Shown here one piece after another: positions 23,225 through 35,141 of a stretch of 64,000 nucleotides of DNA (positions are counted from its first letter, which is position 1; the number at the start of each line of letters is the position of its first letter). Source of the DNA: Otatea glauca (lineage: Eukaryota; Streptophyta; Magnoliopsida; Poales; Poaceae). Position numbers and translations under genes: made by a program. The stretch spans positions 40,424,104 through 40,488,103 of the forward strand of contig CM070725.1 in assembly GCA_036346275.1 (NCBI GenBank), in the 5' to 3' direction. The notes below the pieces were generated by a model, which made no database searches, was not told where the DNA came from, and saw only the letters and a list, made by a program, of their open reading frames with translations.

Positions 23225-23720
23225 GAGTGGTCTTAGCCTTCCCTAGAGTAGTCGTGACCTTTGTGACCTCTAGAGTGATAATTCCTAAAGGGGTCTGACC
23301 ACTAGGGTGGTCATTCCTAGAGTGATCGTAACCTTTGTGGCCTCTAGAGTGGTTGTTCCTAGAGTGATCGTGACCTCTAAGAGAGTGGTCATGACCTCCA
23401 TGGCAGGGTCTTCAGTGGTCCTGACCTTCATGGGAGCGGGCTTGAGTGGTTGTGATCTCTTGAGGAGTGGTCTTGACCTCTTTAGGGGTGGTCCTTAACT
23501 CTTGGGGAGTGGTCTTAACCTCTTAGAGAGTGATTTCAAGTGGTCATGACCTGTTAGTGAGTAGTCTAGAGTGTCATGGTTTTGAGTGGTCATAGACAAG
23601 AGTGGTCAGCGATCACAGCATGGGAGGTCAAGATTTGAAGAGAGGTCATGATTTGAAGAGTGCTCATGGCACCAGTGAGATATCATGATTTGAAGAGTGA
23701 TCATGGACTAAGGAGATCAC
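23225..23720. repeat. GGTCATGACC-type palindrome array inside LTR 2
   Basis: Same motif family as 19430-19950, with perfect cores at 23387-23396 and 23542-23551. It has a different number and order of units from LTR 1. Confidence 0.7.
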
Positions 23721-24194
23721 AAACTAATTTATCCAAGTTGGGGTCTTTTGATGTTTGACCGGTTATTGATATGTGTGAGATTACAGTGCATGCTATTTTG
23801 TGAGCAATGCTATGTGATGTCTTTCTTATCTGAGATGGTTACAGGACTTCAATGCTAGGTCATGGTGAGGCGGAGGAGATCGAGACTAGGTTAGGAGAGC
23901 TGAAGTACAGACGATCAAAGTAACGTCGAAAGATGACTAAGGTCAGGGAGTTTCTGCAAGCCTGGATGACAAGTTGGATGGATGGATGCTAACTTAAGCC
24001 CTACTCAAGCGAAGGAGGATCGTTAATCAAGAGTTTGCGGGTGGAGTAATGGTTAAGTTAGTATGGTCAAAATCTGTTATGTTGTTGGACTTCAGGTTAG
24101 CCCATGAGTGTGTGAGGGAGTGAATCTCAACCCTTGGTGAGGTTTTTTGAGGGCCAAGAAGGTCATCTAAGGGTGGAAGTTGCTCCCAGTGTGC

Positions 24195-24202
24195 TATAAA
24201 TA
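24195..24202 (+). promoter_or_regulatory. TATA box of Copia LTR 2
   Basis: TATAAATA in the same context as in LTR 1 (gctataaatagaggggtg). Confidence 0.6.
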
Positions 24203-25077
24203 GAGGGGTGGAGGATGTATCCACATCAATCCTGTCTGAACCAAGTCTTAGAGAAGGGTTCTTTGGTGTATTTATGCTCTTTTGAGCTTGCCTACTTGGA
24301 AGTGTGGCTTTGTAACCATTCCTCTCTAAGCAATGCAAGATTCAAGTTCATCTATTCTAAAATTTATTTCTTGTATTTTTGCTTAGTTCTTTTATGCAAC
24401 TTGAGCTCTGTTTCACCTCCATATTCTTGCTCAAGTGTTGTTCTCCTTCCTGATTGAGTTTTTGATCTCTCTTTGGTTTCTTTCTTGTTCTTGTGCTGCC
24501 AAGGATGAATGATTGATTGATGAATCTTCTATAAATCATATCCCAATCATCTAGACAAGTTTTAATAAGATCTCTAAAGTTCTTCTCAAGAAACCAATTC
24601 TTGACTTGAAAAGGAGGGATTTGTGGTAGATCTGGTTATTGCACGTTTGAGGGGTGTCTCTTTGGTGTTCTTGCTTGATGTGACATGTGAGAGGTTATCT
24701 AAGATCATATTGAATGTCAAATCCCACGAGCAAGCTTAGGATAAAGTTTGAGTTTTTCCTATCTTAGGTGCAACATTCCTTCAAACTGAAAAAGGTCAGA
24801 ACTTTGACATTAATCCTTGCAATTGAAGGGTGTAATAGGTTCCTAACATCTATAGGAAGGTGCACACATAGTTTTATAGGATTTGGATCAGCCGATCAAA
24901 AGTTATTTCTATTCTTGTTTTTAAAATCATGTTGATTATTTATGTTTATCCCGATTTTACTGTTCACCCGAGAGCATGGAGTTATTGCCTAGTGTTGGCC
25001 TAGTTGAGTCTTCTTGTTGGGTCTTTTAGTGGCTTGTATTTTTGAGGAAAAATTTCATATAGCTCCTATTCACCCTG

Positions 25078-27173
25078 AATGACAGAAAATGACGATCAGG
25101 GGGAGAATGATCAACAACAACTTTTTCGTAAAAGAAACCAATCAAAACTTCTCTATACCAAAGAAGTGAGAAAAAGCAATTTTTTTGAGAATTTCACCCG
25201 GGGCAAGCATTATCGCCATGTAGAGGGCGGTAGTATTGGATAAACAGTAATTTCATGATGAATAGTGAAATCAGCACGAGTTCAAAACTAAAAATCGGTG
25301 TAACTTTTGATTGGAAGATCCAAAACTTGTGAAACTTTATATGCACCTTCCTAAGGATGTTATGAACCTATTTCAACATTCAATCATAGAGATTAACATC
25401 AAAGTTCTGGCCTTTTTAAAATTTATCGAAGGTTGCACCAAAAACGGGTTAACTATAAAAAAACTCACCCAAAGCTTGCTCGTGGGTATTTGATGAACAA
25501 GATAATCTTAGATGGTCACCCACATGTCACAATAAGCTAGAACTCTAAAGAAATTGATTTCAAATGTGTAAGATCAAGATCTACCTTAAATCCTTTATTC
25601 TCAAGACAAAAATCGGTTTCTTGAGAAATATCCTGATGATCATATGAGAACTTGCCTAGATGATTGGGATATGATCCACAAAGGATTCATCGATCAATCA
25701 TTGATCCTTGGCAACACAAGATCAAGAGAGAGAAAATCACCAAGAAAGATAAAAAACACAAGAAGAGGGAAGATCAAAACAAGAGACAAAACTTGAGCAC
25801 AAATTTTGATTTCATTTAAGAGTAAGATGGATGATTATAAAGCCTCTCACCTAAGGGCAAAGCTCCCAAGGAGCACTTACACACTCATAAGAAAACAAAA
25901 TTCTTTTGGAAACCCTAATCCTTCTCCTAGGCTTAGTGGCTTGGAGCCTTACCTCCCTCTACATCTCCTTATATAGAAGAGGCAACCCTAACCTTAAACC
26001 CTGAACAAAAAAGTGGATACCACAAATATTTACATGGACTAACCTGATAATCCAACACACATAACAGGTTTTACACTCACACAAACACGTTTCTCAAAGC
26101 GGCCTCTTCATGACGCCCAATTCGCTCTATGAACGCGAATTTGGTCTATGTCCGCTTTGGCTTGACCTAAACTACTGGGATACCAGCGCGGTTTTTCAAA
26201 CCACCTCGATCCTTGATAATAGGTAAATTACCAATTTGCCTCACGACCGGTCTTTTCCTTTTACTCGAAGCATCGCTCATGCTTCGCCATCCACCATGTT
26301 GCCCCAATGACTTCCAGCCAAGTCTCTCATTCGTCCAGACTCCCCCAAACTATCCTCGCTTGCAAACTGGCTCAAGTCATTTGATGCGCCACATGTTCGT
26401 GTCCGCTTAACCATGACGGCGTCGACTTTTATGACCATTCTGGACCTCAACTCCTCCCTGAGCCTAGTCCCGATCCATGGCGTTGCCTACCATGTCCATC
26501 ACTAGTGCTTCACGCTCTGGTTCCTTGTCTTACCGGCTCGCAACCACTTCCCGACCTCAGTCATCTTCCGACGTCCATTGGCCGTTCTAGACCTCAGCTC
26601 TCCTAGCATAGTCCTGGTCTCCTCCGTCTCATCATGACCTAACTCCGAAGTCTTGCAACCGACACAAACAAGCAAACACGTCACGTAGCACTGTTCACAT
26701 AAATATACAATAACATCACTTAACCACAGTTGACGGTGCACAAATATTCGCTCTGGAAAATATCTACCGCTAACTAGATGTCAATAGTACAGCCTGGCTA
26801 GTACTACCGTCCCCTAGGGCCGGTAATACCACCTGCCGGTACTACCACCAAACATTGGTCGGTAGTGCAGCTGGCTGGTACTACCGCATTTTCATTGTCC
26901 GTAGTACCGCCCTCCAAAAATCTTAGAAACGACCCTTCCTGAGAAATAACTACCGCCAATTAGGATCTGGTACAACCGTAGGCTGACACTACAGCCACTC
27001 CCTGGCGGTAGTGTCGCCGTTCCAAGGCCGGTAGTGCCGCCAAAACTGATAGCACTTCAAATTGCTTTAAATTTAAAGCAAATTCAAATCAAACTCAAAC
27101 TTGAGCACCACAAACTCAAACACAGTCAATTACTCATCACTCACATGAGTAAACCTCCACATGGTCTTTCACA
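25078..27173 (-). mobile_element. Related Copia LTR inserted in inverted orientation (2096 bp)
   Basis: Read on the - strand it starts TGTGAAAGACCATGTGGA (27173 leftwards) and ends ..tttctgtcattca (25078). It follows the solo LTR at 36149-38284 through its 3' body ('acatgtgggtgaccatctaag', 'aggaaggtgcatataaagtttcac') and like it carries GC palindromes of the ggtagtacc type (about 26790-27050) in place of the GGTCATGACC array. Flanking 5-mers CACCC and CTCCG agree at only three positions, so a target duplication is possible but not proven. No internal region, hence a solo LTR. Confidence 0.8.
26780..27060. repeat. GC palindrome block (cggtagtaccg type) in the inverted LTR
   Basis: Repeated ggtagtacc / ggtactacc words, partly self-complementary, equivalent to blocks at about 36285-36600 and 38100-38155 in the solo LTR and similar in style to 2140-2480. 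Confidence 0.6.
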
Positions 27174-27203
27174 CTCCGTCTAGTTGTCATTTTTGGTCCA
27201 TCA
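27174..27203 (+). mobile_element. Copia second LTR, 3' end after the inverted insertion
   Basis: ctccgtctagttgtcatttt then tggtccatca matches the LTR 1 end 'cccctctagtcgccattttt' then 'agtccttca'. It is followed by attTATATCAGAGCC, a primer-binding site equivalent to that at 21338. Confidence 0.75.
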
Positions 27204-27244
27204 ATTTATATCAGAGCCGATTTTGCTCTTTCTAGATCTTGACC

Positions 27245-28003
27245 AGTCTCAAGAGTCATGTTAATGGATAAGTATTCCACCAAGCCTTCTATATTTCTGG
27301 GGTAGACTATCCCTTTTAAAAATCTAGGATGGAATTATACATAACTATTTAGGGCTTCATGATATGACTGAAGGTGAAGCTCCCATATGATGATCCAACT
27401 GATGAGAACGTCAATGCCAAGAATATGGCTAACGTTTAGGCAAATGCTAAGGCTAGGAATATTCTTATAGAGGGGCTTAGCCATAGTGAGTATGATAGGA
27501 TCTCCCATCTACGATCTACCCACCAAATTTAAGTAACCCTCGATGCTTATCATGAGAGCACTACTCAAATCAAGACGGTGAGGCAAGATCAGTACAAGTG
27601 TGACTACAACAAGTTTGAGCAGCACGTGGGAGAATCTTATGATGAGTGCTTTGGGCGTTTCACGAATATTTTGAGTGATCTCTGAGCTATTGGTATCGCA
27701 TACCCTGACTTGGAGAGTGCTCTACATTTTCTCATGGCACTCGATCTCCGTGTTTGGGAGATGAAGGTGACCTCTATTAAAGACACCATGAATATATCGA
27801 CTTTGACTTTTGATGAGCTTTACTCTCGACTCAAGACTTATGAGATTAATGTTGTCTCTCGCAAGACGAAGTCACAGTTGATGGTCTTGGTCACCGATCC
27901 CAACACGTCTGAGATGTTTTATGATGGCTTCTCCCTCTCGGCTCTCCGTGAGATGAGCGATGAGCAACTAGGGAGGTTCCCAAAAAATTGCCGTTTTGAC
28001 TAG
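27245..28003 (+). pseudogene. Second Copia gag (UBN2), truncated
   Basis: This copy parallels 21395-22100. The UBN2 part is better kept. It reads ..QDQYKCDYNKFEQHVGES.. then a stop within ..FTNILSDL.., then an open run 27710-28003 with ..DLRVWEMKVTSIKD.. and ..TFDELYSRLKTYEI.., the family signature for this gag domain. Similarity ends at about 28040 where the sequence jumps to GC-rich unrelated DNA. No downstream LTR follows, so the second element is cut off. Confidence 0.75.
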
Positions 28004-28040
28004 AAAATTCTCTCATCCCTCTCTACTCTATGTGAGATGA

Positions 28041-29090
28041 GCGAGCGCGGGAGGCGGCCGGGCGCAGGGGAGTTGACCTGCCGCGGTGGTCAGGCACGGG
28101 ATGCGGCCTGCCACGGCCGGCGAGCGCGGGAGGCCGTCTCCCGTAGTAGGGGAGCACAAATGAGGGGGCTAGATTTGTAATTCATCTCGGAAGGGAACTA
28201 GATTTGGAAAAAAAAATGATAAAAGAGGGCTAGAAAAATCATCACTTCTACTTTTATATCTAGCACACATGCAGCTGGAAATTGAATAATCTTGCGTATC
28301 AATGCATCGAATATGTGCGAATGATCCAAGAAACTGCAAGCACATAGCCTAGTTGGGCAATGTCTCTTGGCTCTTGGTGCTTTCAAGTTTCAAGTGGTAT
28401 CACAATGGCTGTTCAGAGACGGAGCAATGGGACATGAAGTCCTGAATAGGCGCCAAGAGCGTACCAGCCATTAGACAATGCTGCCTCTTCACGTGCCTGC
28501 GTCCTAGCTAGCTATAGCCAGCTGAGCCCTTGCATGGACGGTCAGACCACTGTGCGCGCGCGCGGGCGCGGCTCTTCCGGCTTCTCAGGAGGCACGACGG
28601 CGACAGCGCGGTGTGGCGACCGGGAGCACGTGGCCGGAAATCCCAGGGGAATGTGCGTCACATACTAGGGGGAGTGTTCCCGCCGTTTGTGTTTTGGTGG
28701 ATTGGGACGAAGAGGCTAGAGTTCACCCTGCAGCTAGCTTGCCTGCGATGGAAACCTGATCGATCGGGGTGCACGGGAGAGAGCGACCGGCGGCCGGGGG
28801 CGGACAGGGATGGCTTTCCGGCCACGACGACATGGTTGGAAGTGGAACCATCCTCTCGTCGAGGATTTGCTCTTGATGTAATGGACAGATTGATTGGGAC
28901 TTATGTATCTAACTAGGATTTGGGGAAAAGATACTCTGGGTGATTCACCGTTTTAAGGAGTGCTGAGGTAAGTAAATTAAGTTAGACTAGTCGGAATCCA
29001 TGCATTCGCACGTACCAATTTCTTCTATTAAATACTTATCTCTAAAAGATAAACTAAGTTAGACAAGCCAATAATTTTTCTTTGATTTTT
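28041..29090. other. Intergenic, GC-rich patches, no gene recognised
   Basis: A GC-rich open frame at 28530-28916 (128 codons) has no recognisable motif, low-complexity Arg-rich start and no splice context. It may be a captured fragment. The rest is AT-rich. Confidence 0.3.
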
Positions 29091-29890
29091 ATTCTTAATT
29101 GCTTATTTTTAGAATTTTAATTATGAATATGAAAAGAAAAAAAACTTCTAAGTATAATGTAGTTCTTCTTGTAAATTTTAATATTGTTTGGAATTTTAAT
29201 TTGGTATTCATATACAAATCATCACTAATTTTTCTCTGATTTTTGTTCTAAATTTATATATTTTTGGATTATACTTGACATGGAGTATTTTAGTTTTAAC
29301 TTTGAATTTACATACAAATCCAATTGCTAATTTTTATATCATTTTAATTCAAAAGTTTAGTTATTTATGGATTTTTCTTTCGAATTCTTATGTAAATCAA
29401 TTTGCCAAATTGTGCTTCTTTATTTTACTTGATATGGAGTTTCTTTTTAGTTTTAGGTTGGAATTCGTAGTCAAATCCTATTGCTAATTTTTTATTATAA
29501 TTTTAGCTATTTTTGTATTGTACTTTACTTGGATTCTTTTTTTTAATCTAAACAATTGTAACTCGAGTCCGCCACACGGATGACTAGATCTTTTTCTTTT
29601 TTTCCTCAATTTATGTGGGAATTTTCTCAGAGTGCCTAATTTACATCTTCAACTGCTAACTCTTATGTAATTTTTATTCCAAATTTTATCTATTTAGGGA
29701 TTTTACTTTGTAATTCATATAGGAATCAAATTGCTAATTTTTTATTCTATATTCAATTATTTTTTATTGTGCTCAACATGGATTCTTTCTTTCAATCTAC
29801 ACCGTTATAACTCGGGCCCACGAGATGAATGACTAGATATTTTCTATTTTTTCCCGGATTAACATGGGAATTTCCTTTTGTAACATTGGA
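29091..29890. repeat. AT-rich repeats with an imperfect ~248 bp duplication
   Basis: The block 'ggattctttttttaatct..aactcg..gatgactagat..gggaatttt' at about 29530-29625 recurs at about 29778-29873. Shorter 'ccaattgctaattttt' units occupy 29200-29500. Likely decayed transposon DNA. Confidence 0.55.
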
Positions 29891-29959
29891 TGCACATCAT
29901 GATTCATTCTCTAGCAATAGCATTCTTATGGTTTCGGATTTGAACAATGAAGGGTGCTG

Positions 29960-30200
29960 CAAAATTAGAGGATGGCAGTGATCGGTGGCAATTCATTGAT
30001 GTGGCTAAGGCATCAAGCTAGCTTTGGGGTAGTGGGATATTGCTCTTTTAGGGCGCAGGTGGAGGGGGGACGACTACAATGCGATAAGGGGTTGCCACGA
30101 CATTAGGGGATGGCGGTGCTTGGTGGCAATTCATTTATGTGATCATGGCATCTAGCAAGTTTTGGGGTTAGAGGGATATTGCCATAGTGAGTCAAAAACG
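29960..30200. repeat. Imperfect ~140 bp tandem duplication
   Basis: 'ggtggcaattcattgatgtg..ggcatcaagct..tttggggtagtgggatattgc' at about 29982 recurs at about 30121 with point changes. Confidence 0.6.
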
Positions 30201-30231
30201 ATGAGGAAGAAAGTGGTTGGCAACGATGGAG

Positions 30232-30436
30232 TGTAACACCCCATGGCTCAAAAATCGCTAAAATCCTAGCCCCCATGTGGCGCCAGAACATATGCATAGC
30301 ACATCATTTAGGCATTCGCCCTCGGTTTGCCAAAAAGTTTACTCTGAAGTGATACTATTTGGGTTAACAGGTATTTATATGCTAGTGTAACTCAATGCAA
30401 ATTGGCAACATGGTACTAAAGGGCTAGGGTGTTACA
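30232..30436. mobile_element. Small TG..CA element with 11 bp inverted termini
   Basis: It starts TGTAACACCCC and ends AGGGTGTTACA, 205 bp. Flanking 5-mers TGGAG (30227-30231) and TTGAG (30437-30441) agree at four of five positions. TG..CA ends with a 5 bp duplication fit a very small solo LTR or TRIM; a MITE is the alternative. It lies inside otherwise continuous repeat DNA. Confidence 0.6.
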
Positions 30437-31755
30437 TTGAGGTCGAGTGGCGAGTTAGGTTTTGCTATAATGGTTGGTAGAGGCGGAGGTGACGGCAGCG
30501 GCACACTAGTAAGCGTGGACTGTGTTGGCGGTGAAGACGGCAATGGGGGTGGGGTGGGGTGGTGTTGTGTATGGCTAATATACTTGCAATTGACGCGAAA
30601 ATATTGGAAGCTACAGTTTCGAACACTATCCTTACAAGGGAGGCTATGTTAGATAAGGCTACAGTAAAATGTACAGTGGCAAGCATGTAAATGTACACAG
30701 TGGAGGCAGCTCTCGGGCAGGGTGGGCACCTGCCTAGGCTCCTGACGACCTGTACAGTGGAGCACTCTACACCTCCGGCAAGCCCAACCTCCTCCTGGGC
30801 AAGCTCATGCCAAAAGCTGGCGTTACGAGTGGGCCATTGCATGCCAACAAGCCAACTAGCATGTCAAAATGTCAAAGCCCATATATCAACTAAATCCGAT
30901 CAAAGGAAGTTGAAATGAATCAAGGAATTCCCATTTCTTCTTAGCCCTAGCCTGTTTCATCTCATTGGTCTCCCCAAATCCCCAATCCTACTATCCCCAA
31001 TCTTGTCGGTTCGATGAAGGAGACGGCCCGTGGAGGCAGCGGAGTAAGCCGTAGGCAAGCACGGACTCGGTGGAGCACTAGGTGAGGGGTGGCGCAGCGG
31101 CAGGTCAACTAGGTACCAGGCTCGGTGGAGCAGCAAACGGGGTGGACTAGCGGGCACCAGGCTCGGTGGAGACGGCAGAGCGGCAGACGAGTTGACGGGG
31201 TGGACCAGCGGGGCACCAGGCTCGGTGAAGGCTATGGAGCAGCAGACAGGGTGGACCAGCGAAGCTCCACGGCTACCGGGTTGCGGAGCAGGATAGTAGG
31301 GGGAGGGGCTCAGTGAGTCGGTGGAGAGCCTGCAGCCAAGCAGGGAGCAAGGCTACAGGGCGTGGAGCCACTCTAACTTTTGTTGTGTCTGTGTGTACTT
31401 TTCCATGGAGGCATAGACCTCTCCTTATCCTTTTGTAGTAGGCCAGTACTCAGTAGCATTTTTTCTCATTTGTGGCTTTGTCTTTGCTTGCAGAGTAACT
31501 AGTTGCGGGCTAGTTGCCTTTGTTCGTCCTTTCTGGGCCCATGTTTTGCCTACTGTTTGATGAAGATGGATCATGGATGGGAAGATTAGACTATTAGTTA
31601 GTATTATACTATTATCTCGTATACAAAATAGATTTGAAGTAGAATAATCACAACAACTTGTATATTCATACTTCATTGTATTATCTATTATGCAATGTTA
31701 ATAAGAGCTAAACATTTATTATTCCATTTGTGAAATTTCATAAACGAGGAGGTTT
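30437..31755. other. Transposon-derived region with GC-rich tandem units
   Basis: At about 31030-31310 a 50-65 bp unit ('ggcaccaggctcggtgga..cagacggggtggaccagcg') repeats four times imperfectly. No gene recognised. It directly precedes the hAT transposase remnant and may be its 5' region. Confidence 0.45.
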
Positions 31756-32142
31756 TTGGTTGATAAGAGAAGCCTTGCAAGCGATGGTCATGAAAATACA
31801 AATTTAGCTCAACCGCAACGGCAAGTACAAGCTGAAGTAGCACAACCACAAGGTCAAGGTCTACTAGCACAACCAAATAATGCTAATGATGTCCGTGTAT
31901 TTAATTTGGATGAAATCGTAAGCGATCCTTCTCTTATGGAACAAATAGATGAGTATGTCCCTGAAATTCAAGACTTAGTTAGGAAAGCATATATACAGAA
32001 AGGACCAACTCAACCTATTGTGGATTTTCCTCACAAACAATTTAGAAATCGCACAAGAGCCTTTTCAAAAATAAAAATATCAAGTCTAAGCTGCACAACA
32101 AGATTAATGATGATTGGTTTAATTACTTTTTGCTACACCGAA
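31756..32142 (+). pseudogene. hAT transposase N-terminal remnant (ZMYM1-like / DUF4371 group)
   Basis: A Gln/Ala-rich leader is followed by ..FNLDEIVSDPSLMEQIDEY.., ..PEIQDLVRKAYIQKGPTQP.. and ..FPHKQFRNRTRAFSK... This order is the hallmark of plant hAT proteins annotated as TTF-type zinc finger or zinc finger MYM-type 1-like, just before their zinc finger. The zinc finger itself and the whole catalytic domain are missing. The frame runs on into unrelated residues and stops. Truncated and non-functional. Confidence 0.7.
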
Positions 32143-32387
32143 TAGGATATATTTAAATCACTTGATGATGTTACTATTATGTGACGGTTCCAAAGCATAA
32201 AGACTCGAAAAATAAGTTTGCCTCATACTAGGTGTGATTAGAACATTAGTGGTATGTGAAGCACTAGTTCAATACTTCAATGTGAATATATTTTTTTATG
32301 TTATATGATGCACTAATCAATATATTTTTATCTTGCAGTGTCTCTTTTGGTATGTGGTTGGACTTTTGTTGCTGAATCGTCGAAGCG

Positions 32388-32457
32388 TTGATAGTGTCGT
32401 AGTGGGGTACTTACTCATCTTTTTGATAGTGTCATAGTGGGGTATTTACTCATATTT
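32388..32457. repeat. 35 bp tandem duplication
   Basis: ttgatagtgtcgtagtgggg..tactcat at 32388 recurs at 32423 with three or so changes. Confidence 0.75.
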
Positions 32458-34043
32458 CTTTGTTTTCATCTATAGAATGTTCACATGTGTATTGGATTAT
32501 ACTTTTAGTAAAAACTTTTTTGGTTCTCAATTTTGCTTATGTGACATATATATGGATTTGTTCATATTTATTGGCCATAGTTAAGCTTATCTTGGCTCCT
32601 AAAACCATATATGTGAGAACAAGAAGGAAATCTTTCTATCAAGAAGAAAATCTTTCTAAGGACGAATCCACCACGATTTGGCTCCAGGGACATTGGCATA
32701 TTGCCGAACCTCGGAAGCAAATTTCTATGTTCTTTTTATTTGTTATGATCGTCTTCCTCGTGATCTATGTACCGCCTCCGCTTCAACCGATAGGTAGGTT
32801 TAGGGTTGAGTTCAGGAGCCTTTTAAGTTCCTGTAAAGTGAGCAGCGACGATGTCCTACGTACGACACATTAATCTGATTAATGCTATTTATATTGGAGC
32901 TACACACTTGACTTTTAAGGTTCTGTTTGTATATTTGGTTTACAGCTTAAAGCTAGTTTTTTTTACTTAAATAGCTTAAAAGTAGTCTATTTTTATATTT
33001 GGTAGAGTCATAGAGGTGTGTAATTTTGCCTTAACTTAAATGTCATTAGTCTAAAGCCAACCCTTAATAAAGTAAAAAAAATCTCTTGTGGCTTTTGAGT
33101 TAGTTATATAGAGGCTTATACCTTTTTTAAAAAAATCAGATAAAATGCTACTTATTTATTTAGAATTTAGCCTTTTAGCTTTTATGTTAGAGAAAAAGTT
33201 AAAACAAACGTGCCTAAGTCTACTCCACTGATAAGCTTGATCAAGACAATTGCTCGTCGTGGGTACAGTAAAGTGATATAAATCTTGGCCTGCGTTGCAC
33301 ATTCGCTCCATCCAAGAAGATGCATGAACAAACAATTGGCTGACATCAATTTGATTTACCGAGACCAATAAGACTTACGGGAAATACGAGCAGATAAAAA
33401 AAGTTAAAGAAAACCCTGTTCTGCCGCTGCGTACGATCGTCACCGGCTTGGTGTACAGCACGCGCGGCTATAGGGCTGGCTATACGAGTGGTTTGTGAGT
33501 TAGCTTATGCTCGACTCATTAAAATAACTAATTAGGAAGTCGGCTCTGCTCGGCTCGCGACTCAAAGATTCGAACTTTTCTGTCAGCCCTAGCTGTGGAT
33601 TAATGCCGAAGAGAAAGAGGATAAAACATGCTTCGCTTGTCAGGAATTCCAACGAAAACGAGCTCCGTTCTCGGCCCGTTGCGTGTGTCCTGGCTCCTGA
33701 GTGCAACTGACGAAAACCCCGGCTTTGCTGGCCGTAATGTCATATTCACGAGTACCTAGCGCACGTACGGTCCAGGTAAAATTCAACTCGGTAACCGGTC
33801 ATTTCGCCCCGACATCGGGGACTGGTGATCTGCAACGTTTGCACGGTGCGGAGGAGAGCGCGGACGAAAACTAGCGGCGCAGAACCGAGCGGCTCTTGGC
33901 CGCGCGGCAAGGCCAACCGCGTGCACATGGCAGGCAGCTAGGCCGCTGCGCTCCACACGCCACTTCGCACCGGCGAGACAAGTGGACTAAGCTCCCAAGG
34001 GTATTTATCCAACACTAGATTCTTTATATTTATCCTCGACTAG
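32458..34043. other. Intergenic, no gene recognised
   Basis: The open frame 32460-32873 (137 codons) is Phe/Ile/Val-rich without a recognisable domain. Bases 33420-33990 are GC-richer with no long coherent frame. Confidence 0.35.
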
Positions 34044-34412
34044 AGTAAATTTCACAAACTATAATTCTTCAATATAAAATATTAAAAAAACTATATATTT
34101 TAGTTTCTATTTCACAAAATTACGGGAACTTGTATCATAAAACTATATGTTTTAAAATTGATCGTTTCTTATAACAGGTCTGACAACGTGGACCCACACA
34201 GCAGTCTCGCGTACTCTTATTTTCCGTTTCACTCGCATATGAGGTTGCCATATAGGTCCACACTGTTAGACTCGTTAAAAGAAACAGTCAATTCTAAAAT
34301 ATATAGTTTTGTGATGCAAATTCTCATAAAATATGCAATTTTGTGAAACATAAACTAAAACACGTAGTTTTCTGATAGTTTGTGTAAAAAATCTATAACT
34401 TTGTGAAATTGA
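34044..34412. mobile_element. Foldback MITE (family M2), copy 1
   Basis: 'gtaaatttcacaaactata' at the left pairs with 'ctataactttgtgaaatt' at the right, and inner 'aaaattgatcgtttctt' pairs with 'aagaaacagtcaatt'. The centre holds 'gtttcactcgcatatgaggt'. The same layout and central word occur at 43577-43921. Confidence 0.7.
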
Positions 34413-34940
34413 ACAAACAGACCATATTGTTTGGATGGAGAGAAAACCTATAACCAACTTTTCAGGAAATTTCCAAACAAACAATTTTAACAAAATCTTT
34501 CAATTTATTTTATTTTATTACGTTCAACTCTAGTGATTCCTACGTCCGTCCAGCCCTTCGTGTCCCCTGCCTAACCCATTGGAAGGGTATCCTACGGTCC
34601 TACCCTACACTGCGGGCTGCTAGCCCGGCCACTCGGTGGGTGCTGTTGGACTACTAGAAAACTAGACCCATACAAATGCTGCCGGGGTTTAATAGTGAGC
34701 CACGGATTAGGATTGGATTCCCCTGCGCAGGTTAATGAAATTGTTTGTGGTGGTCAGTCGGTGGCCGGGCGCGTGCGGCTGAGGATTTCTCGGTGCTTTT
34801 GCCGTGAGTTCGGCCGCTTTTCGGCACTTCTTTGGGTGTGCGTGCGTGCCCGGCCGGCCGGGGGCTCGGTTTGGTTGGGGAAGTTAGCCGCCATGCATGG
34901 CACGGTTGAATCATCAGTATAGTGTACTAGTAGTGATTTT
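34413..34940. other. Intergenic, GC-richer, no gene recognised
   Basis: Short frames on both strands at 34695-34978 reflect GC-rich DNA without motifs. Confidence 0.35.
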
Positions 34941-35141
34941 AAGGCTTTATTTGGTAGAGCTTTAGATATTAACTTCACCTGAGATCTGAAACTTGTAAGC
35001 TAAAATAAAGTGAATTAAGTTTATATTTTTAGTTTAAAATGTAAACAAGATGACCCTTCTAAACACTTTTAATGTATCAACAGCTCCAGCTCCACCAGAT
35101 TCACGGATCTGATGGAGCTAGAGATGTACCAAACACACCCT
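34941..35141. mobile_element. hAT-like MITE (family M1), opposite orientation to the 9.5 kb copy
   Basis: It starts 'ggctttatttggtagagc' and ends 'gatgtaccaaacacaccc'. It is reverse-complementary in order to 9488-9721, with shared words such as 'agatctgaaacttgta' and 'aaatgtaaacaagatga'. Confidence 0.7.

Larger units (their letters stand above)
23106..25077 (+). mobile_element. Copia element A, second LTR, main part
   Basis: It starts TGTGAGAGACC and follows the first LTR throughout, with the palindromic array (23225-23720), TATA box (24195-24202) and shared 3' body. It breaks off at ..ctcctattcaccc, about 30 bp short of its end. The missing end is found at 27174-27203, beyond an inverted LTR. 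Rejoined, the LTR would be about 2.0 kb, like the first. Confidence 0.8.

Noticed and set aside
28530..28916. 128-codon GC-rich frame as a protein gene
   Set aside because: Arg-rich low-complexity start, no recognisable motif, no splice sites and isolated among repeats.
32460..32873. 137-codon hydrophobic frame as a membrane protein
   Set aside because: AT-rich DNA readily encodes Phe/Ile/Tyr-rich frames; no conserved motif and no promoter.
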